64,000 nucleotides of DNA, from NCBI RefSeq assembly GCF_004337985.1, contig NW_021940918.1, forward strand, positions 186,001 through 250,000, in the 5' to 3' direction. A model generated the notes under the pieces. It saw only the letters and a list, made by a program, of their open reading frames with translations. It ran no database searches and was not told the origin of the DNA. The position numbers and the translations under genes are program-made. Of the stretch, positions 32,085 to 43,343 are shown piece by piece. Source of the DNA: Pyricularia pennisetigena (lineage: Eukaryota > Ascomycota > Sordariomycetes > Magnaporthales > Pyriculariaceae). Position 1 is the first letter of the stretch. Each line of letters opens with the position of its first letter.

Positions 32085-33140
32085 ATGCAACTCTCGAGAT
32101 TGATACTGCTGCTAGCAGCTGGGGTGTCCCAGGCAGTCGCTACTTGGTCGATTCATGATGCGAGCATAACCGTCTCTGCGAAGAAGGGCGCCGATAGCCT
32201 GAAAGAGAAGTACGAACACAGCAGCCTCTAAACCATACTACGCAGCGCTTATTTATTGCCTTATCTGACAAACATCACTCCAGGCTTGACTCACCTTTGA
32301 CAAAGCCCGTACAGCTTGGAGCCAGCGATTCCCTCAAGATCGTCCTCACAGCCAAAGATGGCGGAAAGGCCAAGCGCCCGCATCAGGCATTCGTGCTTCT
32401 GTCTGGCACCAAAACAGGCCTTTCGGCTCCCTTCCCAATGACCGTCAAGGAGAATGGAAAGGCGATGGTTCAGATTGTCAGTCAGCACGAACAACCACTG
32501 CTTTGCTTGGCAAGGACGTTGGCTAATTACTCTGGATGAACCCTAGGCCTACAAGGACGTACCTCTGCAACTCCTGGCACTGAAAGAGCCCATTCAAGCC
32601 AACATTGTTCTCGCATCTTTTGGTGATTCGCCCGGTGTCAACCTTCCGCAATTCACCATCAACTTTGTGCAGGACCCGAACTCACCGGCTCCCGAGGTTG
32701 AGGCCCCTGTCCGGTACCAAAAGAAGCCTGAAATTCGCCACATTTTCCGCCCGGACCCCAAATCCCCGCCCAAAGTCGTGTCTCTCTTCTTCGCTGCCGC
32801 TGTCGCTGCCACGGTGCCGGTCTTGTTCATTGGCGTACGTACATTGCAAGTCCGTATGGAGTTGGGATTAGGAATAAACGCTAACAAGGAATCGCTATAG
32901 TGGACCATGCTCGGGGCGAACCTCAACCATTTGCAAAAGGCTCTCGGCGCAGCCCCGTTGTCGCATGCCACCTTTTTCGGATCTATCCTGGCGATGGAAG
33001 GGGTCTTCTTCCTATACTACAGCGGGTGGAAGCTGTTCAAGATCTTGCCCCTCATCGGTGTTGTTGGCTTCACCACATTCATCAGTGGCACCAAGGCTTT
33101 GGGCGAGGTGCAGAGCAGACGCTTGGCTGGTGAGAGGTAG
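32085..33140 (+). CDS. SWP1: Oligosaccharyltransferase subunit Swp1 / ribophorin II
   Basis: Non-catalytic subunit of the ER oligosaccharyltransferase that transfers the dolichol-linked glycan to Asn-X-Ser/Thr sites. The predicted 281-residue protein has exons 32085-32209, 32284-32476, 32547-32834 and 32901-33140. A signal peptide (MQLSRLILLLAAGVSQAVA) is followed by a lumenal beta-rich domain (about 20-180, WSIHDASITVSAKKG, PHQAFVLLSG) and three C-terminal membrane helices from about 185 to 275. The RHIFRPDPKSPPKVVS linker before the first helix is typical. The second intron has an unusual GTCAGT donor but keeps the frame. OST5, another subunit, lies about 30 kb downstream. Confidence 0.9.
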
Positions 33141-34191
33141 AGTCTCAGCTGGCAGGGAGGGCATGGATAACAGTAAGAACTACGGATGGAATGTTTTCCT
33201 CCCGATTGATGTGAAGATAAGAATAAACGATACATCGACCTTGAAATAAAAGGGCATGTCACGCACGATGAAATCTTCAGAATTACCTATGTAGACCAAG
33301 CTGTGGCATTAGGGAAATTTTGAAGGGCCCGGGCGAAACGGCAGGCGTGGGTGCAAGACTCAAACCGCATTAGCTTCAGCTATTTTGAAAGGCTATCCAT
33401 ACATACCATCTTCTGAGTTGCGCAACAATATCCGTTTGCAGCCACTTTCAAGGCACGATATCGATGGATTGCTCTATAGTTTGTTCCAGGGCAAGCTGAG
33501 TAGATCAGGAGATAACCAGTCCAGAAACGCAAGCTTCAAGCTTGCAGCATAGGGCTGGGCCGGTCACTTTTGATCGAGATTGTATTATTACAAGAGGTAC
33601 TATGTACCATCAACGTCAACTGTATGTTTTTGTCGCTCTCGAGATATTTCGATGCGGCCTTCAGTTGCTCACAATTCACCCTAACCCGCAGTTCGCACCC
33701 CTCAATCGCATCACTTGCCGCACAGGCTTTCGCGACGCGGTGGTTTGCTGCGCCATAGAATGGTGCCCAGCAATCGCATTAGGAAAAGCGCGTAACAGGG
33801 GGGCTGTGCAGCAGCGGTGACGTGAATATGTGGTAACCCAAAAGGTGCCCCGCCCCACTCGAGCTAGCTAGCTTCCGGGCGACGCGACAAGGTAAACAAA
33901 ACAAATCAGCTAAACTTCTCCCACTTTCCAACCCTCGGCCACTTCACCAACGCTTCGTACTTTCCAGATTTCCAAACAACTTACTGCTGTAACATCAACT
34001 TCTGCTTCAACTGCTATCAATTTTGATCGTCTAGATTCCGATAATTGATCCTCTCGATTGCTACTACTTGAATACACGCTTTTGACATCCAGTAACAACT
34101 TCCAAACCGTTGAATCCATCAAGCAACGACGCCACGCGTTCTCACATCTTGATCTTCAAACATTCCATTGAACCTGCCATCAATAATCGCA
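33141..34191. other. Intergenic, SWP1 3' end / repeat-protein promoter
   Basis: 1.05-kb tandem spacer. A GCTAGC-rich motif lies around 33863-33872. The leader of the next gene (about 33900-34190) is C/A- and T-rich. No exon or RNA gene seen. Confidence 0.45.
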
Positions 34192-36162
34192 ATGGCTAGT
34201 CATTCTCGACGTGCCTTAAGGGCAACAGCCTTTGACGAACGTCATCCCTTCTCTCCTGCAACGTCTGCAGCTAGCCGCGAGACGTTGACCGAGAGTGACC
34301 TTGGCTTCGAGTCACTGACTGAGAGCATTAACCACGCCATCGAGACTGGCGACTGGACTGGCGTCGCCGTCTCGGCCGAATGCACATCGCCTTCACGCGC
34401 GCGTGCAGTCTCCGATCCTACAGTTGGTTCCGAACACCTTCAGCCCATGAGAAATTTGGCCGGTGCTGCTTTCGCCAGACGTCTTCGCAACTCATCACAA
34501 GTCCCAACACCAGCTTCATCACGAAGCGACTCTTCGGAGTTTCAGTTCCCGGCACGTGACTATTATCAACCTTCTGCAGCAACCAACCAGCCTCGCGAGC
34601 CTTCTGTATCCTCCAAGCAGTCATCAAAGCCCGCATCCTCTAACACAAACTCGACTGCGGGCTCAAGGCCAAAGCGAGTAGTCAACATCACCACCGCGAG
34701 CCTCTCCAGCTCACGCCCAGTATCACGAGATGCCCAAAGCACTTCGTCACGCGGGGCTACCTCGAGGCCCGTTTCACGTGATGCTCACATCACTACAGCT
34801 CGCGAAACCACCACAAGGAGGCACACTTATCGCGATGAACCAAGCTCTACCGTTCGCGACGCCTCATCAAGGCCCGCTTCACGCGATTCCACCAACCATT
34901 CACACAATGCCACCACAAGGCCCGCCTCACGAGATGCCACCAGCTCCTCTTCGCGCGATGCCAGCTATAGGCCGCCCTCAAGAGATACTACTAGCTCCTC
35001 GTCCTCACGCAATACCACCTCGAGGCCGGATTCACGAGATGCGCCCAGCTCCACATCGCAGGAAGCTGCATCGAGGCCGAATTCACGAGACCATTCGGAT
35101 CCTACATCTCGAAGCACTTCAGGATCACTATCTACACCTCCTAGTTCACTTGGGTTCGGCGCCGGTGGAGCCGAGAACACAGCCCAGAACAATCATATCC
35201 AAAACCTTATGCTAGATGGGCTTCAGCTTTGCGAGCACAAAGCGAAAGATATTCGCGAGATACGCCCGGCTCGAAATACACCCTTATATCAAGATAAGAA
35301 GCTGCCCAAGGAGGAGAGGCAGATCATGGATCTATTGGAGCAGCTGCGCAACGAAGTTCACATGCTCAAAGATCACAACAACATGCTCCGCGAACAGAAC
35401 AATCTGCTAGAGCAAGGAAATATGCGGCTACAGGCGACAAACGATACTAAGGATGATTTGGTTGCCGATCTCAAAAAACAGAATCTCGCCCTCCGCGAGC
35501 GCAACAGCTTGTTGCAGAAAGAGAACATTGAGCTACAGGCACACGCAGATAGAGCTAACGACCGCGTGGCCGAGCTCGCCGCAGAGAACAAGAAGCTCGT
35601 CACCGATTGTGACAACGCCAACGACCGCGCCGATGCCCTGGATGACCAGGTCAAGAGACTTCAAGCTGCCCTCGGGGAGACGACGAAGCAGCTCCAGTCC
35701 ATGTACGAATCGCAGCAACAAGATGCTGGACTCAGGATTGAGGTCGAGCAACTCCGCAAACAGGTGACCATGGAAAAAGAAGTTCGGATCTTCACCGAGA
35801 AGAGTCAGAAGCAGGATGCAGGGCTCAGGGCGGAGGTGGAGCAGCTGCGGAAACAGTTGTCAGAAGAGAAAGAAGCTCATGTGGCTACCGAGAAGAGCCA
35901 CGAGTTTATCATTAAAGATTACGAGCGCCTTCAGAAGGATCACAGGGAAGTGTTTGTCCATTTCAGGGCCTTTAAGGAAGATCACGTCCACCTCGAAAAG
36001 GAAAACGAGAAGCTGCACCGCGAGAACAAGGATCTCAAGGAAGAAGTACTCAAGCTGAAGAGTCAGCCGCGACAAGATGAGAAGAAACGGGCAAGGAAGA
36101 CTCAGGTCACCTATACCCGGTGGTATGATGATAAGACGAGCACGACTGGTACGACTGCATGA
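34192..36162 (+). CDS. Ser/Arg-repeat plus coiled-coil protein, unknown function
   Basis: Single-exon gene, 656 residues, no recognised family. Residues 1-170 are low complexity. Residues 174-310 are eight degenerate copies of a 17-18 residue unit centred on RPxSRD and flanked by Ser/Thr-rich, Ala-rich spacers. Residues about 380-630 form a long coiled coil rich in Glu, Lys, Gln and Leu, with an inner duplication of about 33 residues (QQDAGLR...EEKEV/A...EKSQ). A basic end (KKRARKTQ) follows. The ATG at 34192 is the first start in frame. The architecture resembles cytoskeletal, spindle or septum scaffold proteins, which is inference only. Many RxxS/SRD sites could be kinase targets. Confidence 0.8.
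   Translation: MASHSRRALRATAFDERHPFSPATSAASRETLTESDLGFESLTESINHAIETGDWTGVAVSAECTSPSRARAVSDPTVGSEHLQPMRNLAGAAFARRLRNSSQVPTPASSRSDSSEFQFPARDYYQPSAATNQPREPSVSSKQSSKPASSNTNSTAGSRPKRVVNITTASLSSSRPVSRDAQSTSSRGATSRPVSRDAHITTARETTTRRHTYRDEPSSTVRDASSRPASRDSTNHSHNATTRPASRDATSSSSRDASYRPPSRDTTSSSSSRNTTSRPDSRDAPSSTSQEAASRPNSRDHSDPTSRSTSGSLSTPPSSLGFGAGGAENTAQNNHIQNLMLDGLQLCEHKAKDIREIRPARNTPLYQDKKLPKEERQIMDLLEQLRNEVHMLKDHNNMLREQNNLLEQGNMRLQATNDTKDDLVADLKKQNLALRERNSLLQKENIELQAHADRANDRVAELAAENKKLVTDCDNANDRADALDDQVKRLQAALGETTKQLQSMYESQQQDAGLRIEVEQLRKQVTMEKEVRIFTEKSQKQDAGLRAEVEQLRKQLSEEKEAHVATEKSHEFIIKDYERLQKDHREVFVHFRAFKEDHVHLEKENEKLHRENKDLKEEVLKLKSQPRQDEKKRARKTQVTYTRWYDDKTSTTGTTA
34711..35121 (+). repeat. Coding tandem repeat, eight copies of about 51 bp
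   Basis: 411 bp inside the coiled-coil gene made of eight diverged units of 17 codons (one of 18), each with an RP-x-S-R-D core except a degenerate third unit (RRHTYRD). Copies have diverged more in the Ser/Thr spacer than in the core. Confidence 0.85.
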
Positions 36163-37093
36163 ACAAGGAGTTTGGGTATTAGCATGACATGGCATGGCAT
36201 AGCATTGTTGGATTTTGTCTTTTGGTTTTGACATTTTGATTTTGGCTTGCTTTTTTTTGTCTCTTCTTTTTTGGGAGCATTGTTAGGCGCATTTGGGTTA
36301 CAGGACAACAGGCGTTTGGTTTGGGTAAAAAATTTCGCGTGGCGTTTTGTTTGGGATAAAAGAAGCTGCTTGGCTTTGCTTGTTTTTCATTGGTTCTACC
36401 TTTCTTTTTGTTTGTTCAATTCTGTTTTTTTTTTGTTTTTTTTTTGTTTTGTCTTCTCTCAGTCGTCAGTTTTTTCGTTCTCGATTGCTTGTTTTGCTTC
36501 TCTGAAGGGTTTAATTGTTTATCATATGGAGGTTGGGGTTTATACCAAAGGTTCTATACCAAAGGAGTTGGGGTTGATACCAAAAAGTGGTAACATTAAT
36601 ATAAAAATACCACCGTTTCTGCTGCTTGTCTACCTGGCCTCGTTACTCGTGTGATTTGTCCAACGGAAATGGTACATGATTGAAGCCAATCTTCTCCAGT
36701 ATGCTTCCCTCTCCCGATATGATGTTGCTAATCATCATGTCTCGATGCCATTCGTCACCTCACACTTGAGTAGGAAGGCAACGGTTATATGTGAAAAGCC
36801 CGATTTTATTCAATTATCAAGGAAAGCTGAACCAAGGTATTTGGGATTATAAAAGGAGTGAGGATTAAAGAGGAAACATGAGAGATTGCGTCAAAGAAAA
36901 CTCGGGGCAGAAAACAAATTAGCCCAAGTGAGGGTGTCCGAATCGAAGTATTAATCCAGCGAGAAAGAGTGCCCCAAACGTCCTCCACGTCATCCAATCA
37001 TATATCATTCATCATCAAAGAAGAATAAAAGCGTCAAGAAGAATAAAAGCGTCAAGAAGAATAACAAGCAGAGAAAAGAAACAAGAAGGCCAT
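36163..37093. other. Intergenic, convergent, 0.9 kb
   Basis: 3' flanks of two convergent genes. T-rich up to about 36640, with a short tandem repeat (about 37018-37067). No exon seen. Confidence 0.5.
37018..37067. repeat. Short tandem repeat, 18-bp unit, about 2.7 copies
   Basis: AAGAAGAATAAAAGCGTC repeated head to tail, last copy incomplete, in the 3' flank of the small secreted protein gene. Confidence 0.8.
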
Positions 37094-37555
37094 CTAGCAG
37101 CCATAGTTGATAATCAGACCAGTGCCGGGCTGGGCCGGGTACGAGACGGAGCCCTGGGCCTGCCAGCTCGCGATCTCGAGCCTGTACTGCATGTCCTGGC
37201 GGCAGGCGAAGGAGTTGACGGTGGTGCTGGTGCCCGGGGTGAAGGTGACGGTGCCGACGATGGCGCCCGGGGCGGGACCGTTGACATCGATGACGTTGAC
37301 CTGGGGCCTGGTGCCGGCGATGGGGAAGCCGGCCGGGAACACGGCCTTGAGCTCACAGGCGCCGACGGCGTTGGCCGGGACCCCGAAGCTCACCCACTGC
37401 GGGGCGTTCTTGGACACCGATACGCCCGAGGGCGAGGCGGCCACGGTGCGGCAGGCGCGGGCCTCGAGAGGTGTGGCGGCGGCGACCTCGACGGGTGCGG
37501 CGAGGACGGTGGCGGCGGTGGCCAGGAGGGAGATGATGGTGCTGGCGAACTGCAT
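37094..37555 (-). CDS. Small secreted Cys-containing protein
   Basis: Single-exon, 153 residues, no named family. A signal peptide (MQFASTIISLLATAATVLAA) is followed by a short propeptide ending ATPLEAR, with LxxR before ACR, a possible Kex2-like processing site. The mature part has four Cys (in ACRTV, GACEL, FACRQ and the final residue), which could form two disulfides. Beta-rich repeats such as VPANAVGACELKAVFPAGF and SVSYPAQPGTGLIINYGC resemble the But2-like C-terminal fold found in fungal secreted proteins, but only weakly. ATG 37555 is the first Met in frame before the signal peptide. A secreted or surface role, possibly in host interaction, is inference from size and Cys content. Confidence 0.82.
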   Translation of the reverse strand: MQFASTIISLLATAATVLAAPVEVAAATPLEARACRTVAASPSGVSVSKNAPQWVSFGVPANAVGACELKAVFPAGFPIAGTRPQVNVIDVNGPAPGAIVGTVTFTPGTSTTVNSFACRQDMQYRLEIASWQAQGSVSYPAQPGTGLIINYGC

Positions 37556-39931
37556 TTTGGCGGCTGGGCGGGTTTTTCTTTTAAAGGAGAAGGTTGAGAA
37601 GGTTTTGTAGATGGTATTGGTAGTGGTGATGTGGTTCGTTGTTGTCGTGTTTGTAGTCAAGGCAGATGAGGTTGATGATGGTGGTGATGATAAACAGAAC
37701 GATGATATGATTACAGTCAAGGGATTTCCCTCGTCCTTTATACAATAAGCACATGAGCATCATGTTGGCTCTCCGGTTCCAAAGACCTACACCAGCATAG
37801 GACACGACACTTCTCACCGAAGCTCGTCACAAGGTTTCCTCCACCTGGGCTCGTATCGCAGCGGGAGCTGAGCTGGAACGTGGTGTGTTGTGTTGGGGTC
37901 AGCCTATCACCAAGCCTCCACCCCTACTTTCGATACCAAGATATCATGGGCCGGCGCCGTTAAACCATGCCGGCTCCAAGATACGAGGTTACAACACATG
38001 CCAGCCCGAATTAGGGCATATCATCGAACAAGAGGGAGGGCCATGTCAACAAAGGCCACCCTTCATTTTTTTTTTTTTTTCTCACTTCGCTACATCTCCA
38101 ACGCCTGCAGGACCTTTAGCTTCTGGATGGACACATCACGACCCGAAGACACTGGGCTGATGTTTGTTTTTCGGGGCGGAGAGACGGGGCGACATATTTT
38201 GTTACTCTCTCTTTCAGCTTTCTTGGCCTTGCTAGTCTTCGGACCGAGGGTCAGCCATCCCCTCGATACTCTCTGCAACGGGGCGAGGCAGCACAAAGGC
38301 ACAGTAGGCTCTGTCAGATTCTCACCTGCACCTATTGTCCCTCCCGAGGGATTCCCCACGCCCCGGCACTTTTAGTTTATTTGCCGTTTCTATGAATCGA
38401 GGCGGCTCAGCCCAGTGACGAGAAATCCCCCTCCGCGACGGGCATTTCTTTAGCCTCTCAACCAGTTAGCGACACTAGACGATGCGGGGAAGTATTTCTG
38501 GATCACGCATGCCAGCCGGTAGGGCTGGTCAGGGTCTTAGCGTTTTTGTCTTTTTTTGTCTAAAGGTTGTTCGGCCTGGCCGCAAGCTCACCTTTCAGCT
38601 CCGATGCTATGAACTAATATCAAGCCCGAAGAGGCTTAGACTAGGAAAGGTCGAAAACTATCCAGAAGCGTGATAAGTCACTCCCTCAGCCACACATCAG
38701 TATAAGTGACAGTGGAATGACTATGAGCTGGCCCTGCCACGACTGATAAAAAAAAAGAATATGGCCATAATGAAGAAAGAATATACCAACCCACTCGTAA
38801 TCAACGCTGAAAAGTACCGCGTAAGACGGGCGACCTTTCTGCATAAGCTGTACATAAGCTGTACATAATAAGCTGTAAAAAAGAAAACAAATCCCGACGG
38901 CGAGGCTTCTCACCGCTCGCTCGCTCGCAGGTGTACCCTCGACCGATACAACCCATCCCGTGTTCAGCTCGAGTTGTTGTTGTACAATGCGCTATTTGGG
39001 CACACCCGATTCACAAAACAAGACACGCGCGGTTCAAAGAATAACAATAAAAAAAAACTGTTCGTTGGCTTTTCCTTTGGTAGTTCCAAAATACTCCTGA
39101 ATTAGTTGTTGGCCAACTTAGCGCCTACCGCGTACGGGCACTACAAGGCAGGCAGGTTATTATTACAGAGAGCTGGACACAATAACATCATTTGGACGAG
39201 TGAAACAAATCAATAGACAGCCAGCAGAAGCCCAATGTAAGACTACAAAGAGTCGCAACTAGACGTCCATGTCAATCTGGTTGTCCAATCAGGTAGCGTA
39301 ACAAGGTTATGTTTGGCTGTCGACTGAAAGCTTTCCTTTCAATAAGAAAATGCCATATGCTGGTTGGACTATCTGGGTAATCGAGTAAGCTGCTAAGGCT
39401 GCCATGCATGCATTGCGCACCGTCGTTCGCTTGTGGTGATGGCAACACACGAGTTACTTTGTTGGCATGTAAGTTGCTGTAGACTCAGCAGCCGACTCCC
39501 AAACAAGACAAGAAACAGAACTGCTCCTGTATCACCCAGACTCCGCCGGAAACAACAGAATATACTAGAAATAATGGCTCAAGTGCCGATTCTATAAGCG
39601 GAGTTTTTTGTGTAGAGATTCTCTCCATCTATGTCTGGATCCTGATTTCCGCCTCCTGACTCCATGCAATAGTTTCCACGTACATACATAACCTGCCTTG
39701 GTGGCCTCGTCTCGACAACACACGAACACATCCGCCACTAACAGGCCAGTCAAGCGATAAAAAAAAAGAAGTGAATAAGACACCGAGAGAGAAGAGTTCC
39801 CCCCTGAAGAAAAAATGAGAATAAGAAAAAAAAGAGACACGTTTTATCGAGAATAGAAAAAAAAAACCAAAAACCCCCCAAAAAATACAAAGGAGATGGA
39901 TGCATGCAGGATGCTGTTCTCATGTCGCATT
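37556..39931. other. Intergenic, 2.4 kb, largest gap in the window
   Basis: Lies between two minus-strand genes. Contains the possible TATA box of the secreted-protein gene (37737-37742), a T14 run around 38067-38080, and a short AAGCTGTACAT repeat (about 38844-38877). Short frames have no support. The right part (39150-39930) is probably the 3' flank of MDM38. Confidence 0.45.
37737..37742 (-). promoter_or_regulatory. Possible TATA box of the secreted-protein gene
   Basis: TATAAA on the minus strand, 182 bp upstream of the ATG at 37555, preceded by TTG. A start about 30 bp downstream would give a leader of about 150 nt. Confidence 0.4.
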
Positions 39932-41680
39932 CTACTTTTCGCTCTTCTCGCTCGTCTTTGCCGCCGAGGCAGTTTGCTCTGCCTCAACCATGTCTCCCAC
40001 CTGCTGTTTCTCGACGCCTTCGAGGTCTTCAGTCGCGGCTTGCTTGGCCACCTGAATCTCGCGCTCATCCTTCTCGTCAATGTCATCAATGTCGCGAGGT
40101 GTCGCCAGACCTGTCTCCTCGTTACCCTGGTTCTGCTCGTTCTCCTCCTCAATCAGTTCTTGCTGCTCCTTGAGGACCTCGAGGCGCTGCTTGTTCGTTG
40201 CCGCGCCCTCGGCGTTGTGCACCTCCAACTCAATCTCATGGAAAAGTTCCTCGGGGATAGATGACAAGACGCCCGTCAGTGCCTCAATCTGGCCCGAAAC
40301 CTCGCCATCTTCCGCTGCGGCTGATGAGCTGCTCTGGCTGTACATGTAGGCGTTGCTCAGGACCAACAGCGTCGATGGCACACCGTACTTGAGCCTAAGG
40401 TCCAGCCACGTCTGCAGATCCTCTCGAAGCTTGGCGGGGGAGATACCGTGGGTCCTGATGCCGCGGCTTTGGCACGCTGTTTGCAGTTCCGAGACAGTCA
40501 GGCTGTCGACGCCCTCGTAGCTGATAGCCTTGTCGTCGCGCTTGATCTGTCGCATCCTGTGGCGGATCTGGTATCTGAGCATCATGTCCGTGCCAAAGGT
40601 GTTCAGGTTCAGATAACGGCACATTGACACAAGCTGCGGCCTTGAGAGGTTGTCCAGCGTCAAGTCATCCCTGAAAATCTTGCAGACCCTGATGACGTCT
40701 TCCGCCGTCGGCTTTTCGCCCGTTGATCTGAGCTTGCGGAAGAAGTTTGTAAACTCGTCCCTCTGGGTGGTCGCCACCGTTACAGGAAGACCCGTCTCTT
40801 TCAACGTCTGCCTCAAAAAGTCGCTGACCTCTTTCCGGGTGGCCCTAAGCGCGTTCGTCTTCTTATCCCTCGACTTCTGGCCCTCGTACGTGCTGGGCAG
40901 AAGGTTGGGGAAGAGCTTGAGAGCCACGGGGAGTAGCAGCTCCGCAAATGGGACGATGATGAAGACCGAAAATGGGACCAGGCGACCGAGGTCCTGGACA
41001 GTTCGCTGAAGCTGGCGGCTCTCACGGCGGGTGAGCTCGTAGCCTGCGGCCATCTTCAATGCAAGGCGACTGCTGATCTTGACCTCAGCGGCAAGCAGCT
41101 TGGTTCCGTCCCAATAGTGCTGAGCCTCCTTCTTAATCTTCTGACCTAGTGTCAACTTCTTCTCCTCCTTCTTGGGCTCGTCCTTCTTCTCGGCTGCCTT
41201 TTCGGCTGCTAGTTCTGTAAGCGAGGCCGAGTTTTCGGATGGTTCGGCAACGGCGACAGGCTTGGCTGCTGCCGAATCAACTGGCACTGGTGCCTTCACG
41301 GCAGCATCCTTGTCCTTTGGCTTCTCCTCCTTTGGGAGCGGGTTCTTAGCCTTCTCTGCATTGAAGCCGGGCGGAGGGACCGAAGAAACGCCTCTTGTGG
41401 ACGTGTGCGTATCTGTTGAGAGGCTCCGCACAGGTATAAGCAGTGCGATGGCCGGGTTCTGCAGAGCAAGGTTTCGAGAATGGCGACCGAGATGAGCCTG
41501 GGAGGCCCTGAGGACTGATCGTGGAAGCGCGCGGCCTGAAGTTTGATGTCAAGTCAGTCAGCGAGCGTCAAGGTGGCCGGCTGACAGTTTAAACCCTGAC
41601 AAGAGAATATGGCGCATACCATTGCCCACCAAAGGGTTCATGACCACGGCGCGGCGTGCGACGGATGCGGAGGCGCTCAT
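39932..41680 (-). CDS. MDM38: Mitochondrial LETM1/Mdm38 inner-membrane protein
   Basis: LETM1 proteins control K+/H+ exchange across the mitochondrial inner membrane and help insert mitochondrially made proteins. The predicted 554-residue protein has exons 41680-41620 and 41535-39932. The N-terminus is basic with hydroxylated residues (MSASASVARRAVV...), suiting a mitochondrial presequence. A Lys/Glu/Ala-rich region (about 75-150) precedes the LETM1 core: LTRRESRQLQRTVQDLGRLV, the single membrane helix (FSVFIIVPFAELLLPVALKLF), then the ribosome-binding domain with RPQLVSMCRYLNLNTFGTD and SPAKLREDLQTWLDL. The tail is acidic, coiled and probably in the matrix. It is divergent from the mitochondrial kinase gene ADK2. 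Confidence 0.94.
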
Positions 41681-43343
41681 GGCTGACGGGTGATGACCGT
41701 TTTGAGATCAAGCAGGTACCAAAGTGATGGGTAGGCAGGTCCGCAGTAGAGTCGTTGAAGATGGCGTCGTCGTTGGAAAGTGGGGGATTAAATTCAGCAC
41801 CCTAATCGCGGGAAATAAACACAGCACGTCTTGCTAAGTTCTAAACAGTTTAACGGGCGAAAAAATGAATGTCAAATGTGTATGAGAAATCTGTTGTACA
41901 AGGTGATGATGGAAAAAATATATGGCTCATCTGCGCAAGTCTTTTGTCGTTGTTATTGTTGTTGTTGTTGTTGTTATTAGACTCTAGTAGCGCATTTTCC
42001 ACCAGGGTCTCTTGGGTTGCTAAGTTGTGTATAGCAAGCTACGAGTTAAGGTAAGGTAGGTAGGTAATGAAGAGAGTTCCAACACTCGTGCAATTGGTCC
42101 CAGGTGGTGAGACACTTCCGTATCTTTTTCAGCAGAGTTATTGCAGGGATGCAGCATGCTCTGATGGTGATGAGCGGCGGGTACCTTGCCACGCCGGACC
42201 ACGGCGACAGATACTTGGCATTACTGCGGGCCTTGTTGAGCAGTTACTACAGGTGACTTAACACGTGATGTAAGCATCACTCTTTGATGGTCGGACATTC
42301 ATCCGGGAGGATCGACAGCAGCAACCTGAGGGGCACTACCAAATGATCCGAAATGGCATGTTATGTTTGACAGATCTCCAATCAGATTGATACCTTATAG
42401 GCAAGTAACTTTGCATGAGCATGAAAAGGGGTCTTTACCGTTGTAAAATACAGCAAAGCAAAAGCAGAGAGAAGCCAAGCTGACTGGCTCCTAACAGTAG
42501 AAGCATAATTAATTCAAGCCTAATACGGGTAGAAACCAAGACCTTTTTTTTTTTTTGTTGAATTACCAGGACCCGCTAATGCACTGTGGAGTGGTGCGAT
42601 TTCGGGGCCCGCCACCACCGTGCAGATAGGCGAACGCTTGAACTCCGAGTCGAGTCCGGTCCGGACAAACATAATAAGGGTCGTGGTAGGTACTGAGGTA
42701 CTTAGCAGTATGCGACGGAGCTCCATTGCCACTTTTCCATCTCCAGCCGGCGACTGAAAGTCGAGCCCAAGGCAAGTCAAAGTTGCTGTAAGATGACCTG
42801 TTCTCTGTTCTTTTTTCCTCCAAGGAATTTGAAAATCTATTCAATTATCTTCCAGGAAATCAAGCCGCTAATTGAGACCGCTCAATAGCTCCATATCGCA
42901 CATTGACACAGGGCCGGGAGCCGCTCGCTATTCGGTCTAGCCAAGCTCTTGTCACTTGACATCATCAGTCTTTCAAATCCAACGCACGAACCCCCCACAA
43001 GCCGGGGCTACAACGAAGACACGCTTATACATATACATCTCAACAAAAACCAATATCTATTTATGCTGATGATGGACTCTATCTGAACCCATTCAGACGA
43101 TCAACCCGCCATCCCAAAGGTCGATCGTTTATTCGACCGGCCTTTGGAAGACGGTTCCTCGAGTCCTCGTTCCGGACCTCGCGTGCCCACTCCTTGCTTG
43201 TCCGGAAGATCGGCACTTGTCTTTTTTTCTGAACCATTTTTTTTTTTCGACCGTCACAGCGATCACTCGCTGCCTCGCGCCATTCCAATTTGCTGGCGGG
43301 AAACAAAATAAGGTTGCTCTAGCCCATCGAAAAAGTGCATAAC
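41681..43343. other. Divergent promoter region, MDM38 / ADK2
   Basis: 1.7-kb spacer between two genes for mitochondrial proteins. Includes a TTG microsatellite (about 41947-41977) and a GGTAGGTAGGTA motif near 42055-42065. No exon was found. Confidence 0.5.
41947..41977. repeat. TTG trinucleotide microsatellite
   Basis: About nine imperfect TTG/TTA units in the MDM38 upstream region. Confidence 0.8.

Noticed and set aside
37107..37610. 167-residue frame antisense to the small secreted protein
   Set aside because: The minus-strand product has a signal peptide, Cys pattern and TATA box; the plus-strand frame has no such support.
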